This document shows positions 33,423 to 42,137 of a stretch of 64,000 bases of DNA, piece after piece. Numbering within the stretch: position 1 is the stretch's first letter; each line of letters opens with the position of its first letter. The notes under the pieces were generated by a model, which saw nothing but the letters and a program-made list of their open reading frames with translations, was not told the origin of the DNA and made no database searches. Source of the DNA: Marinobacterium rhizophilum DSM 18822 (lineage in GTDB: Bacteria > Pseudomonadota > Gammaproteobacteria > Pseudomonadales > Balneatricaceae); contig NZ_KB899108.1 of the NCBI RefSeq assembly GCF_000378045.1, forward strand, positions 47,770 through 111,769, read 5' to 3'. The position numbers and the translations under genes are program-made.

Positions 33423-34835
33423 ATGTACCCTGCATGCGACATGAACACATCAAGCCGCTTACTGCGCCGCTGCTGGTGTCCGGCATTACTGGCAGGCACC
33501 TTTGTGCTGGCTGGCAGCTTGGCAGCGGCGCAGACCACGATCAGCAGCAACGGCTTTCAGACCAGCGGCAGCGTCATCGGCGACGAGGTGATGTACTCCA
33601 TCGGCGGCGGCAACGCCGTCTCCATGAGCGGTGCCGCCAGCATGCGCTCCCTCGGGGTCGGCGCCGGCTGGAACAGCAATCTGGTCTGCGGCGACCTGTC
33701 GATCTCGACCACCATCCAGAACCAGCTCAACGGCCTGACCGACGGCTTCCAGACCCTGATGTCGTCGGTGATCCAGAATGCCACCAGCGCTGTTGCCTCG
33801 TTGCCGGCGCTGATCATCCAGCGCGCCGACCCTGGCCTCTACAACCTGCTGACCAATGGTATTCTGCAGGCCCGGCTCGACTTCGACCGCTCCAAGCTGA
33901 CCTGCCGGGCGATGGCTAACCGCATGGCCGAAATGGCCGGCGGCCAACGAGGCTGGAGCCAGCTGTCCGAAGGCATGGTGCTGCAGCAAGCCGTGGCCAG
34001 CACCGATGCGGTCTCCGCCATCGAAGAGGCCGAGACCAGCAAGGGCAATGAGGGCGTGCCCTGGGTCGGCGGTAGCAATGCCGGCGGTACCGGGCAGCCT
34101 TCGATAAAGGTGGTGAGCGACGTCACCCGCGCCGGTTACAACCTGGTCAATGGCCGCACAGTATCCGATACCTCATCCATCGATCCGGCCAGCTGCAACA
34201 GCCTGGCCTGCCAGACCTGGACTTCGCCACAGGCCGCCGTGGCATGGGCCACCCGTGTACTGGGCGAACAGGAGCAGCGTACCTGCGAGCACTGCACCAA
34301 AACCGAGACCACCCCCGGGGTCGGGCTGACACCGCTGATCCAGGACGAATACGACAGTAAACTGCAGGCCCTGCAGCAGCTGATCACTGGGGCGCGCGCC
34401 ACCACGTTCGACAACCTGCGTGAAGCGGGTAGCGCCTCGCTGCCGATCACGCGCGGTGTTATCGAGGCGCTGCGCGACGAGCCCGATCAGGCCATTCTGG
34501 CCCGCCGTCTGGCCTCCGAGGTGGCACTGTCCTCGGTGCTGGAGAAGGCCCTGCTGCTGCAGCGCACACTGCTGACCGGCATGAAGGAGCCCAATGTTGC
34601 AGCCAATCAGTTGGCTGTCGACGCTGTCGATCACGAAAGCAACCTGCTCGACCGGGAGATCCTCAACCTCAAGACCGAACTGGAACTGCGCCGGGAACTG
34701 GCCAACAACTCGCCCATGGCGATCATCCAGCGCTTTCGTACACGTGCCGCCGGCTCCCGCGGCATCTACGAGGGCGACCCGGTGCCGGATCGCCTTGAGC
34801 AGCTGCAGCGCCCCTTGAACGGCGCTTCGCCATGA
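33423..34835 (+). CDS. ICE protein, TIGR03755 (PFL_4711) family
   Basis: 470 residues with a signal peptide (cleavage after GSLAAAQ). Family phrases are GDEVMYSIGGGNAVSMSGAASM near the start and QNQLNGLTDGFQTLMSSVIQNA. A pair of Cys in EQRTCEHCTKTE stands near residue 285. Probably a TraH-like periplasmic or envelope part of the transfer apparatus; the role is inference. Starts at ATG 33423; MNTSS at 33441 is a less likely alternative. Confidence 0.85.
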   Translation: MYPACDMNTSSRLLRRCWCPALLAGTFVLAGSLAAAQTTISSNGFQTSGSVIGDEVMYSIGGGNAVSMSGAASMRSLGVGAGWNSNLVCGDLSISTTIQNQLNGLTDGFQTLMSSVIQNATSAVASLPALIIQRADPGLYNLLTNGILQARLDFDRSKLTCRAMANRMAEMAGGQRGWSQLSEGMVLQQAVASTDAVSAIEEAETSKGNEGVPWVGGSNAGGTGQPSIKVVSDVTRAGYNLVNGRTVSDTSSIDPASCNSLACQTWTSPQAAVAWATRVLGEQEQRTCEHCTKTETTPGVGLTPLIQDEYDSKLQALQQLITGARATTFDNLREAGSASLPITRGVIEALRDEPDQAILARRLASEVALSSVLEKALLLQRTLLTGMKEPNVAANQLAVDAVDHESNLLDREILNLKTELELRRELANNSPMAIIQRFRTRAAGSRGIYEGDPVPDRLEQLQRPLNGASP

Positions 34836-35180
34836 GTCCCGCCTGGCGGCGCGTTCGCAAAGGGTTCGGCCGGCGTACGGCAAAGGCGCTGTTGTGGGTG
34901 TCAGTGCTGATGGTGGCCGCCCTAGCGGCCAACCTTATCGGCATACCGGTTCGGCAGTATCGACGGCTGGGCACGCTGGATGGCGGCAGCATCCTGGTAT
35001 TTTCTGCTGTGGCGACTCTGCCTCTATGCAGTAACGGCCGTTGGCTGGCGATGGATGCGCCGACGTTTGCTTGCGCGCGAGCCCGATGGGGCTTCACGCC
35101 GGCGCCTGGTCCGTGCCGAAATTGCCGGCGTGCTGGCAATCGCCGCGCTGGAGTGCAGCCTGTTGCTGCAGGTCGGTTAA
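34832..35180 (+). pseudogene. Small ICE membrane protein gene with frameshift
   Basis: The first part reads MSPAWRRVRKGFGRRTAKAL, then a membrane helix and QYRRLGTLDGGSILVF. The homologous-looking rest lies one frame over: YFLLWRLCLYAVTAVGWRW, ending ALECSLLLQVG at 35180. The switch is at the TTTT run around 35000, consistent with one extra T. The uninterrupted frame to 35197 gives an unlikely Arg/Cys-rich tail. Proteins of this size sit between TIGR03755 and TraG in related elements. It may be a true loss, a sequencing error, or a programmed slip. Confidence 0.65.
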
Positions 35181-35193
35181 CGGAGAACCCGGC

Positions 35194-36717
35194 ATGACGC
35201 TCTATACCACCGATTACCTGGAGTACTACCTCACCCTCGTGGGCTGGATCGTCCACAACGGCATCTGGTCCGTACTGGTCGCAAGTGGTGTGTTCGCCCT
35301 GCCCTTCGTTGCCATCATCCTCCAGGAATGGCTCAAGGCACGCAGCGAAGGCGCCGATGAAGGCAACAAGGGCGTACTGTCCGCGATGCGCATCGAGAAC
35401 CGGGTCTGGGTGGCTATCGTGGTGATCCTGTTCGCCGGCATCCCTTTTATCGACGTCGACCTCAACACGATCCGCTTCGACGATTCGCGCTCCCGCCAGT
35501 GCCAGGTCCAGGTACCCGCCCCCAGCGATACCGGCTGGAGCCAGTCGTTCACCACCCTCAATCACCAGAGTGCCAAGGTACCGGTCTGGTGGGCCTTCAT
35601 GCATGCACTGTCCCGTGCGGTCACCGGTGCCTCGGTGGCAGCCATCCCCTGCGGCAGCGACCTGCGACAGCTGCGCATGGAGATCGACGCCACCCGCATC
35701 GACGACCCATTGCTGGCCCAGGAGGTGGCGGATTTTACCCATGACTGTTACGGACCGGCGCGCGCCAAACTGTTCATGACCCGGCCACAGCTCGACGAAG
35801 CCCAGATGCACGACGTCAGCTGGATCGGGGCGCGCTACTTCATCAATACCGGCAGCTACTACGACAGCTACCACGCGAGCACGCCACGCGATGGCTGGCC
35901 TTACGACAGCAGCCGCGATGCCGGCCTGGCCCAGGTGTCGAGCGGCGCCGGCTATCCGACCTGTCGGCAGTGGTGGAGCGATGGCGACATCGGCCTGCGT
36001 GCCCGCCTGCTGACTGAGGTCGATCCCGGCCTGTTAACCCGGCTGGCCAACTGGGCCGGCTTCCTCAACCGCACGGCGGTGGATGACGCGGTGATCCGTG
36101 CGATCGCCGCCCCCCGCCAGCAGAAACTCAACCGGGGTGCCATCTACACCGATTACGGCGGCCAGATCGACAAGACGCTGTCGAATATCGTCACCCGAGC
36201 GGCGGGCGATATCGGCATGACCATTGGGGCCCTGGGTCTATTCCCAGCGATGGACGTGATGCGGCAGGCGCTGCCGATGGTACTGTCGTTTTTAAAGATG
36301 GCCCTGGTCATCTGCATCCCGCTGGTGCTGGTCATCGGCACCTACGACCTCAAATCGCTGGTGACGATCAGCATCGTGCAGTTTGCGTTCTTCTTCGTCG
36401 ATTTCTGGTTCCAGCTCGCCCGCTGGATCGACTCGACCATCCTTGACGCGCTCTATGGCTGGGGGTGGGGATGGAATCGACCGCACGCCAACTTCGATCC
36501 GGTGATGGGCTTGAACAACGCCTTCGGCGATATGCTGCTGAACTTCGTGATGGCGACAATGTTCCTGGTTCTGCCAGCGTTCTGGGTTACCGCTTTAGCG
36601 TGGGCTGGAGTCAGGGCGGGAAATGCACTTCAAGGACTGGCAAATGGCACGAGGGATGCTGGTCAAGCCGGTGGCAAAGGCTCAAATCTTATGATCAGCG
36701 GGGCTAAGAAGAAGTAG
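35194..36717 (+). CDS. traG: ICE conjugal transfer protein, TraG N-terminal domain family
   Basis: 507 residues. Starts MTLYTTDYLEYYLTLVGWIVHNGIW, typical of the TraG-N-like ICE proteins. Helices lie near residues 15-45, 70-90, 340-420 and 440-490, with a periplasmic stretch between. TraG-type proteins act in mating-pair stabilisation and pilus assembly at the inner membrane. GGAGAACCC precedes the ATG. The end NLMISGAKKK is family-like. It is the last plus-strand transfer gene before a convergent minus-strand group. Confidence 0.88.
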   Translation: MTLYTTDYLEYYLTLVGWIVHNGIWSVLVASGVFALPFVAIILQEWLKARSEGADEGNKGVLSAMRIENRVWVAIVVILFAGIPFIDVDLNTIRFDDSRSRQCQVQVPAPSDTGWSQSFTTLNHQSAKVPVWWAFMHALSRAVTGASVAAIPCGSDLRQLRMEIDATRIDDPLLAQEVADFTHDCYGPARAKLFMTRPQLDEAQMHDVSWIGARYFINTGSYYDSYHASTPRDGWPYDSSRDAGLAQVSSGAGYPTCRQWWSDGDIGLRARLLTEVDPGLLTRLANWAGFLNRTAVDDAVIRAIAAPRQQKLNRGAIYTDYGGQIDKTLSNIVTRAAGDIGMTIGALGLFPAMDVMRQALPMVLSFLKMALVICIPLVLVIGTYDLKSLVTISIVQFAFFFVDFWFQLARWIDSTILDALYGWGWGWNRPHANFDPVMGLNNAFGDMLLNFVMATMFLVLPAFWVTALAWAGVRAGNALQGLANGTRDAGQAGGKGSNLMISGAKKK

Positions 36718-36730
36718 GTACCAGTTCGCT

Positions 36731-37102
36731 TCAATCGTCATCAAAACGAGGATCAGGATCATCATTGAAACACGACGGATGATAGAAGAGGCTCTCACGA
36801 TGATCTCTTTCTTCAGCCTCGCGACCTAGGAAATCAGCTTCATCCGTCGTCTTATTTTGAAACATCAACACGACAGCGGTAACAGCCACAATCAGCAACG
36901 CCAACCAGAACGCGGTATAAAACATCACGCCCAGCATGATGAACTTGGCGATCCACAACAGCGCTGTAGCAGCTACAGCAGGCACACCCTGCGCACTCAG
37001 CCAGCCTGATACCTGCCGCTCGCGGTGCAGGCAACCGCGCCATCCCCGGCCGAGCCAGTTGCCAAATCGCTCTGCAGTGCTGATATGGGTTTTCGTGTTC
37101 AT
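36731..37102 (-). CDS. DUF3742 family ICE protein
   Basis: 123 residues. HISTAERFGNWLGRGWRGCLH is the conserved start, followed by one or two membrane helices (FIMLGVMFYTAFWLALLIVAVTAVVLMF) and an acidic tail ending DPRFDDD. DUF3742 genes stand at this place, opposite to traG, in many ICEs. Function unknown. The ATG at 37102 is preferred to a GTG at 37111 because AGGTGAC lies in front. Confidence 0.85.
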   Translation of the reverse strand: MNTKTHISTAERFGNWLGRGWRGCLHRERQVSGWLSAQGVPAVAATALLWIAKFIMLGVMFYTAFWLALLIVAVTAVVLMFQNKTTDEADFLGREAEERDHRESLFYHPSCFNDDPDPRFDDD

Positions 37103-37131
37103 GGTAGTCACCTACTGTCGTCCTTACAGTG

Positions 37132-37587
37132 TTAACCAGTGCTCCAATCCTCGTGGCTGGAGGCTTTCAAGGCCTCCCAATCTGTGGGCGGATGGCCGCG
37201 ACCCAACATCTTCTCGAAGACCGCGTACGGATCGGACTTGCTGCCCGCTGACCGCAGCGTCTGCTCATCATTGACCCAGGCAAAGATGATGACTTTCGCC
37301 TTCGAATCATAGCGGAAGAACAGCCGAAAGCGCCTCCCGATCTTGGCCCGGCGCCAATGTCGATGGGCTGACCCCAGAGTATTGCCCTGACGGTACTCGT
37401 CCCGAGCAGGATCACTCGGTACCACTTCCATTATCAGCAGGCTTAGCGCCCGGAACAGTTTAACGTTCGCATTGGCCTCAAAGCCTGTTGGATCGTTCTG
37501 CTCGGCACGCTTCGCCGCCACATGCAGCTTCTGCAATTGTTCAACCACACAGTCGTGGAATAACAGCGTCCATCCCTGTTGCTGCAT
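37132..37587 (-). CDS. yhaV: Type II toxin YhaV
   Basis: 151 residues. The phrases GWTLLFHDCVVEQLQKLHVAA, LFRALSLLIMEVVPSDPARDEYRQGNTLG and WRRAKIGRRFRLFFRYDS with IIFAWVNDEQTLR are YhaV signatures, a ribosome-dependent or free RNase of the RelE/barnase-like fold. It follows the antitoxin gene with a one-base overlap. It presumably keeps the element in the population by post-segregational killing. Confidence 0.92.
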   Translation of the reverse strand: MQQQGWTLLFHDCVVEQLQKLHVAAKRAEQNDPTGFEANANVKLFRALSLLIMEVVPSDPARDEYRQGNTLGSAHRHWRRAKIGRRFRLFFRYDSKAKVIIFAWVNDEQTLRSAGSKSDPYAVFEKMLGRGHPPTDWEALKASSHEDWSTG

Positions 37588-37907
37588 CAGATCAACACGT
37601 CACCCTGAATCTCCTCATCCAGATCGACGCCACGGCCGGCCTGTGCCAACATCGCCTGCGCCAGTTCCTCCGGCAGTGTTCGTACATGACGGCCGGCCTG
37701 GATGTCGCTGGCCAGCAGGTCAAGGAAGGCACCAATGGCTGGATCTTCGTGCTCGGCGCCCGCACGAGTGACCACAACCTGTCCGTTTTCCCCGAGATCG
37801 AAGGCAACCTTGCTTCCGGCACCAAGCCCCAGTGCCTGTCGGATCGGCTTGGGCAACGTAATCTGCCCCTTGGACGTCAGTGTAGCCACTTCATGGATAC
37901 CAGGCAT
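37587..37907 (-). CDS. prlF: PrlF/SohA antitoxin (AbrB-type)
   Basis: 106 residues. The N-terminal swapped-hairpin DNA-binding domain reads ATLTSKGQITLPKPIRQALGLGAGSKVAFDL; the C-terminal half binds the toxin. The start at 37907 is chosen for CAGGAGC in front; the longer frame to 38015 includes the promoter. It should neutralise YhaV and repress its own operon. Confidence 0.9.
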   Translation of the reverse strand: MPGIHEVATLTSKGQITLPKPIRQALGLGAGSKVAFDLGENGQVVVTRAGAEHEDPAIGAFLDLLASDIQAGRHVRTLPEELAQAMLAQAGRGVDLDEEIQGDVLI

Positions 37908-37940
37908 GATTGTGCTCCTGTAGGTATTTTGCACGCCCAA

Positions 37941-37969
37941 AGGGTAAGAAAAATTCCTTACACTGTCAA
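37941..37969 (-). promoter_or_regulatory. Promoter and operator-like dyad of prlF-yhaV
   Basis: On the minus strand TTGACA (37964-37969) is followed after 17 bases by TACCCT (37941-37946). Between them, GTAAG and CTTAC at 37944-37948 and 37957-37961 make an inverted repeat. A dyad inside the promoter spacer fits autorepression by the antitoxin. Confidence 0.6.
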
Positions 37970-38250
37970 TTCGACCTCGATCCAGTCCGTCGTGTTGCTG
38001 CATATCGGTATCCAAGCTGCCGTGAAAGACCGCATCCTATCCCTGAAACAGCCTGCCTTCTGCTCGTAATACGGCGTGATGCAAAACCCATTGATCATGG
38101 CCGAGCGCCCCAGCGTTGCCCTATAGCAAAGGGCTTAGCCAGGCAAAATGGTAAAGGGATCTGAATGGATAATGGAATGGGGGCAAGGGGAAAGGCCCTA
38201 CCCGAAAAGGCCAAAAGGCTCCCCTGTTGGTCTGACGATTGGAGGGACAG

Positions 38251-40119
38251 ATGCTCTCGATGCTGCAACGTAAAAGGCCTCTTCCGCCTGCCGATCCACC
38301 GCTTACCTCGCTCCCTGAATTGCCCAATGGGCTGACCCAGCCGCAATCGGCGGCCTCGTTGCTGGCCACGCCACGCCGCGAGAGGTTGCTGGAACATATC
38401 TGGCAGCGTACCGCCCTGTCACACCAGCAGTTCGCCTGGCTCTACCGCGCGCCTCTCGAGCGCTACGCCGAGCTGGTACAGCAGTTCCCCGCCTCTGAAA
38501 GTCATCACCATGCCTACCACGGCGGCATGCTCGACCACGGTCTGGAGATCGTCGCCTATGCGCTCAAACTGCGGCAGTCCTACCTGCTGCCCGCGGGCGC
38601 GACGCCGGAAGACCAGGCCGCCCAGTCCGAAGCCTGGACAGCCGCCACGGCGTACGCGGCGCTGCTGCACGATATCGGCAAGATTGCCGTCGATCTGCAC
38701 GTCGAATATGAGGACGGAGCCCGCTGGCATCCCTGGCACGGTCCGCTGCTACACCCGTATCGTTTCCGTTACCGCGATGATCGGGCGTACCGCCTGCACA
38801 GTGCAGCCGCCGGGCTGCTCTACCACCAGCTGCTCGATCGGCACATCCTCGACTGGCTCAGTGACTATCCGGCCCTCTGGTCTGCGCTGCTCTATGTCCT
38901 GGCCGGCCAATACGAACATGCGGGCGTACTGGGAGACCTGGTCAGCCAGGCCGACCGCGCTTCGGTAGCCCAGGAGCTGGGGGGCGACCCGGCCAAGGCC
39001 ATGACAGCGCCGAAACACTCGCTCCAGCGCAAACTGCTCGATGGCCTGCGCTACCTGCTCAAGGAAGAGCTGAAACTGAACCAACCCCAGGCCTCGGATG
39101 GCTGGCTGACCCAGGACTCCCTCTGGCTGGTCAGCAAGACGGTGTCCGACAAGCTGCGGGCCCACCTACTGTCACAGGGCATAGACGGCATACCGGCGAA
39201 CAACTCGGCAGTATTTGATGTGCTGCAGGATCACGCCATCTTGCAACCGACGCCTGAGGGCAAAGCGATCTGGAAAGCCACCATCACCAGCGAAACCGGC
39301 TGGTCGCATAGCTTCACGCTGTTGCGGCTGGCGCCGTCCCTGATCTGGGAGGCGAACGAACGGCCGGAGCCGTTCACCGGCACCGTAACAGTGGAGACAC
39401 CGACCGCCGAGACGACCCATACAGGCGATGCCGTTCCCAATATTGACCCCGTTGTTGGTACAGCCGCCACCGCCCCACCCGGTACACCATCTGAACAGGA
39501 TTCCAAGCCGCAGCTTACGAACGAGACGACGCCAGATTCAACCCAGAATCCAGGTGGTCAACCCAACGTGATTGAGGATCTGCTCTCAATGCTCGATATG
39601 CCCGACCTGGGCTCCGCGACCACATCACTTGCGAAGCCAGCTGATTCAACGACTACGGTGCCCAACGCGGACGCGCTGGCACCAATGCCGCCGTCCGCAT
39701 CACCTTCCTCACCTAAAACTGCAATAGAGCAGCCTTCAGGCGAGCATTTCATTGTCTGGCTGAAACAGGGCATCCAGTCGCGAAAACTGATCATCAACGA
39801 TGCAAAAGCCCTGGTACATACTGTAGCCGACACCGTGTTTCTGGTCAGCCCGGGCGTGTTCCAACGCTATGCACAGGAACATCCACAGATCGCCGCAAAC
39901 GCCAAGAAAGATAATCAGCAGGATTGGCAGTGGATACAGAAACGCTTCGAGAAACTGCAACTACACCGCAAGCAGCCCAACGGGCTAAATATCTGGGCCT
40001 GTGAAGTGACGGGGCCACGCAAGTCACGCCGTTTGCATGGGTACATGCTGGAGTCGCCAAGTCATCTGTTCGATGAAACTCTGTCGAACAACCCTTACCT
40101 AAAAGTTAGCGCACACTGA
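38251..40119 (+). CDS. traI: ICE relaxase, MobH/TraI family (TIGR03760)
   Basis: 622 residues. The N-terminal TraI_2 domain has the three-His region ESHHHAYHGGMLDHGLEI near residues 84-99 and the HD-type motif LLHDIGKIAVDLHVEYEDG near residue 138. A variable Thr/Pro-rich linker covers about residues 370-490, and a C-terminal domain begins near HFIVWLKQGIQSRKLIINDAKALVH. MobH relaxases nick the origin of transfer and lead the strand out. The ATG at 38251 follows GGAGGGACAG; the frame upstream uses a TTG inside that site. No integrase gene follows as it usually does. Confidence 0.92.
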   Translation: MLSMLQRKRPLPPADPPLTSLPELPNGLTQPQSAASLLATPRRERLLEHIWQRTALSHQQFAWLYRAPLERYAELVQQFPASESHHHAYHGGMLDHGLEIVAYALKLRQSYLLPAGATPEDQAAQSEAWTAATAYAALLHDIGKIAVDLHVEYEDGARWHPWHGPLLHPYRFRYRDDRAYRLHSAAAGLLYHQLLDRHILDWLSDYPALWSALLYVLAGQYEHAGVLGDLVSQADRASVAQELGGDPAKAMTAPKHSLQRKLLDGLRYLLKEELKLNQPQASDGWLTQDSLWLVSKTVSDKLRAHLLSQGIDGIPANNSAVFDVLQDHAILQPTPEGKAIWKATITSETGWSHSFTLLRLAPSLIWEANERPEPFTGTVTVETPTAETTHTGDAVPNIDPVVGTAATAPPGTPSEQDSKPQLTNETTPDSTQNPGGQPNVIEDLLSMLDMPDLGSATTSLAKPADSTTTVPNADALAPMPPSASPSSPKTAIEQPSGEHFIVWLKQGIQSRKLIINDAKALVHTVADTVFLVSPGVFQRYAQEHPQIAANAKKDNQQDWQWIQKRFEKLQLHRKQPNGLNIWACEVTGPRKSRRLHGYMLESPSHLFDETLSNNPYLKVSAH

Positions 40120-40326
40120 GCTACTACGGCCTCGGTTTCAGAGATTACATGTTACCGTAGGTGTCTGGCGCCCCTAGGGCACTTCAGATTCGGCCTGCGA
40201 CCAGGAAGATGCTTCCATTCGAGCAAGCCATTGTTGCCTAACGGTTATCTTGAGCCAGCCACCCATCTTGGTATGCCACCTCATGCAGACTCCAGCATGT
40301 CTAGCAATTAAAATTGATAATTTAAA

Positions 40327-40355
40327 TTGACTTGCAATTATTATTGCAATAGATT
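40327..40355 (+). promoter_or_regulatory. Promoter with embedded TTGCAAT palindrome (site A)
   Basis: A -35 box TTGACT (40327-40332), a 17-base spacer and a -10 box TAGATT (40350-40355) are visible. The 18-bp dyad TTGCAATTATTATTGCAA at 40332-40349 fills the spacer exactly, so a bound regulator would block RNA polymerase. It points towards the small ORF and the Gfo/Idh gene. The same dyad recurs at four other promoters to the right. Confidence 0.7.
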
Positions 40356-40546
40356 CTTTAAGTATCGGGTTCATCTACGCAAGCCGGTAGCGCAGAGTCT
40401 GGCAGGCTGATGCAGTGCACCGAATCTCGCACTACGGCCTTGTTTCACGAATGGCAAGCACTGCTCTTAAATAAGCGGCGAGCTTTTGCAAGTGAGGCAA
40501 TCTGCAGGCAGCTACTGAATACAGTGATAAGACTGGAGGAGTGCTG

Positions 40547-40663
40547 ATGCAAACTGTCAACTCGACCCTTGCTCCGCGCACCCTACAGGCCGCAGAAAAC
40601 CTTTTAGCAGCTGACTTTGCCCAATTTTTCACTGTGCCTGCCTCCCCATATCGAGAACCCTGA
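40547..40663 (+). CDS. Small ORF of 38 codons, unknown
   Basis: Behind a perfect GGAGGA ribosome site six bases upstream, the frame reads MQTVNSTLAPRTLQAAENLL and ends ASPYREP. It resembles the start of a truncated protein more than a mature peptide. It lies about 190 bases after the site A promoter. Not recognised. Confidence 0.35.
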   Translation: MQTVNSTLAPRTLQAAENLLAADFAQFFTVPASPYREP

Positions 40664-40952
40664 AGCACTCCAAACGAGCGAGGCAAAGCTACGTATGCTC
40701 CCGAAAGTATGGGGCGCCAATTGCAAAAACCGAACATCCCCGAGCAGCGATTATGAGCGGCTTTTGAACGTTATGCTCGTGCCAGAACAATCAAACCGCT
40801 GGCAGTCAGGCATTGGCGAGCGTACTAGACGCAATGATGTGGGCATTACCGGAAGGATGGGTGCCCAACGGACTTCAGGCACGCCCGCCGCCGACTCCAG
40901 AAGTGAACTCCTAGATAGTTCTAAAAACAATATTTGAAAGCAGGACAAGACA

Positions 40953-42137
40953 ATGAACACTAATTCCGGAGTGGAAAGTCTCGGTCGCCGTTTACGACTG
41001 GGTGTTGTAGGTGGAGGCCCCGGTTCCTTTATCGGATCGGTTCACCGAAGTGCGGCTTTGATGAGCGAAAAATACGAGATAGTGGCCGCCGTACTTTCGT
41101 CAAACCCTGAACGCTCAATCTCAGCTGCAGCTGAATTAGGAATTCCGCGGAGCTACCGCTCAGCCCGGGAAATGATCGAGTCTGAAGCCGCTCTGGTAGA
41201 AGGTATTGATATAATTTCAATTATGACTCCGAATGACAGCCACTATGAGATTGCCTGCCAGGCTCTGGAAGCGGGCATGCACGTTATTTGCGAAAAGCCC
41301 CTCACAACCCACTACCATCAGGCAAAAAGTCTTGAAGCTCGTGCAGAAAAATCCGGTCTACATTTTTGTGTAGCCTATGCATACACCGGGTACCCCATGG
41401 TTCGTCAGGCGAAGGCGATGGTTGAAGCGGGTGATCTTGGCGAGATTAGAATGGTCCAGTGCAATTATGTTCAGGGGCATCTGGCGGAAATAAGTGAAAC
41501 TGAGCGCAGTGGAAAAAACTGGCACATGCTCCCGGACATCGCCGGTGATGATCTTGTCGTCGCCGATATTGGCACCCACTGCTACCACTTATGTTCCTTT
41601 GTAACAGGCGCCCTGCCCGAACAACTCAGCGCCGACAGCTGCACGACAGTGCCGGGCCGCAAGGCAACCGACTATGCGAGTATTCAGTTGCGATATTGCA
41701 GCGGCGCCCGTGGTTCATTATGGATCACTCAGGCTGCTGCAGGTGCAGAGCACGGGCTTTACCTTCGCGTATTTGGCAGCAAAGGCGGTATTGAGTGGCA
41801 TCAGGAATATCCCAACGAACTACTATTCCGGAGCCTGGGGCGTCCCGCTCAGTTGTTTACCAAGGGCGGACCTGGTTTGTACGACATTGCAAACCAGGCG
41901 ACCGCGGTCCCCCTCGGTCACCCCGAGGGGTACCGAGAAGCCTTCGCCACACTCTATAATGATTTTGCCAACGCCGTCATCAATACAATAAAGACAACAC
42001 AACAACTCCAAGCCTCTCCTTATCCGCATATAAAGGACGGTGTCCAAGGTGTAAGATTTATTGAGGCAGCATTCGAGTCGAATCGAGGCAATGGTATGTG
42101 GGTCGATATAGAACCCAAAATTACAGCATGTTACTAA
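40953..42137 (+). CDS. Gfo/Idh/MocA-family dehydrogenase
   Basis: 394 residues. Rossmann start RLGVVGGGPGSFIGSVHRSA, catalytic-Lys motif HVICEKPLTTHYHQAKS near residue 115, and DIGTHCYHLCSFVTG holding the D-x3-H pattern near residue 210. The C-terminal HPEGYREAFATLYNDFANAV is shared with the dehydrogenase at 48407-49570, so the two are paralogues with perhaps different stereo- or position specificity on a sugar or cyclitol. AGGA precedes the ATG. It stands alone on the plus strand, about 600 bases downstream of the site A promoter. Confidence 0.88.
   Translation: MNTNSGVESLGRRLRLGVVGGGPGSFIGSVHRSAALMSEKYEIVAAVLSSNPERSISAAAELGIPRSYRSAREMIESEAALVEGIDIISIMTPNDSHYEIACQALEAGMHVICEKPLTTHYHQAKSLEARAEKSGLHFCVAYAYTGYPMVRQAKAMVEAGDLGEIRMVQCNYVQGHLAEISETERSGKNWHMLPDIAGDDLVVADIGTHCYHLCSFVTGALPEQLSADSCTTVPGRKATDYASIQLRYCSGARGSLWITQAAAGAEHGLYLRVFGSKGGIEWHQEYPNELLFRSLGRPAQLFTKGGPGLYDIANQATAVPLGHPEGYREAFATLYNDFANAVINTIKTTQQLQASPYPHIKDGVQGVRFIEAAFESNRGNGMWVDIEPKITACY

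Larger units (their letters stand above)
40120..40952. other. Intergenic region between relaxase and the Gfo/Idh gene
   Basis: This 833-base stretch, AT-richer than its surroundings, holds a strong promoter/operator at 40327-40355, a small ORF at 40547-40663 and a coding-like remnant ending at 40914. In the last piece the plus strand reads SVLDAMMWALPEGWVPNGLQ before a TAG, but no family is recognised. An imperfect repeat of ACTACGGCCT occurs at 40123 and 40431. No integrase, tRNA or clear attachment site was seen. Confidence 0.45.

Noticed and set aside
40123..40450. Direct repeat of ACTACGGCCT at 40123 and 40431 as a possible att site
   Set aside because: Only ten exact bases followed by an indel; no integrase nearby and no tRNA gene end.
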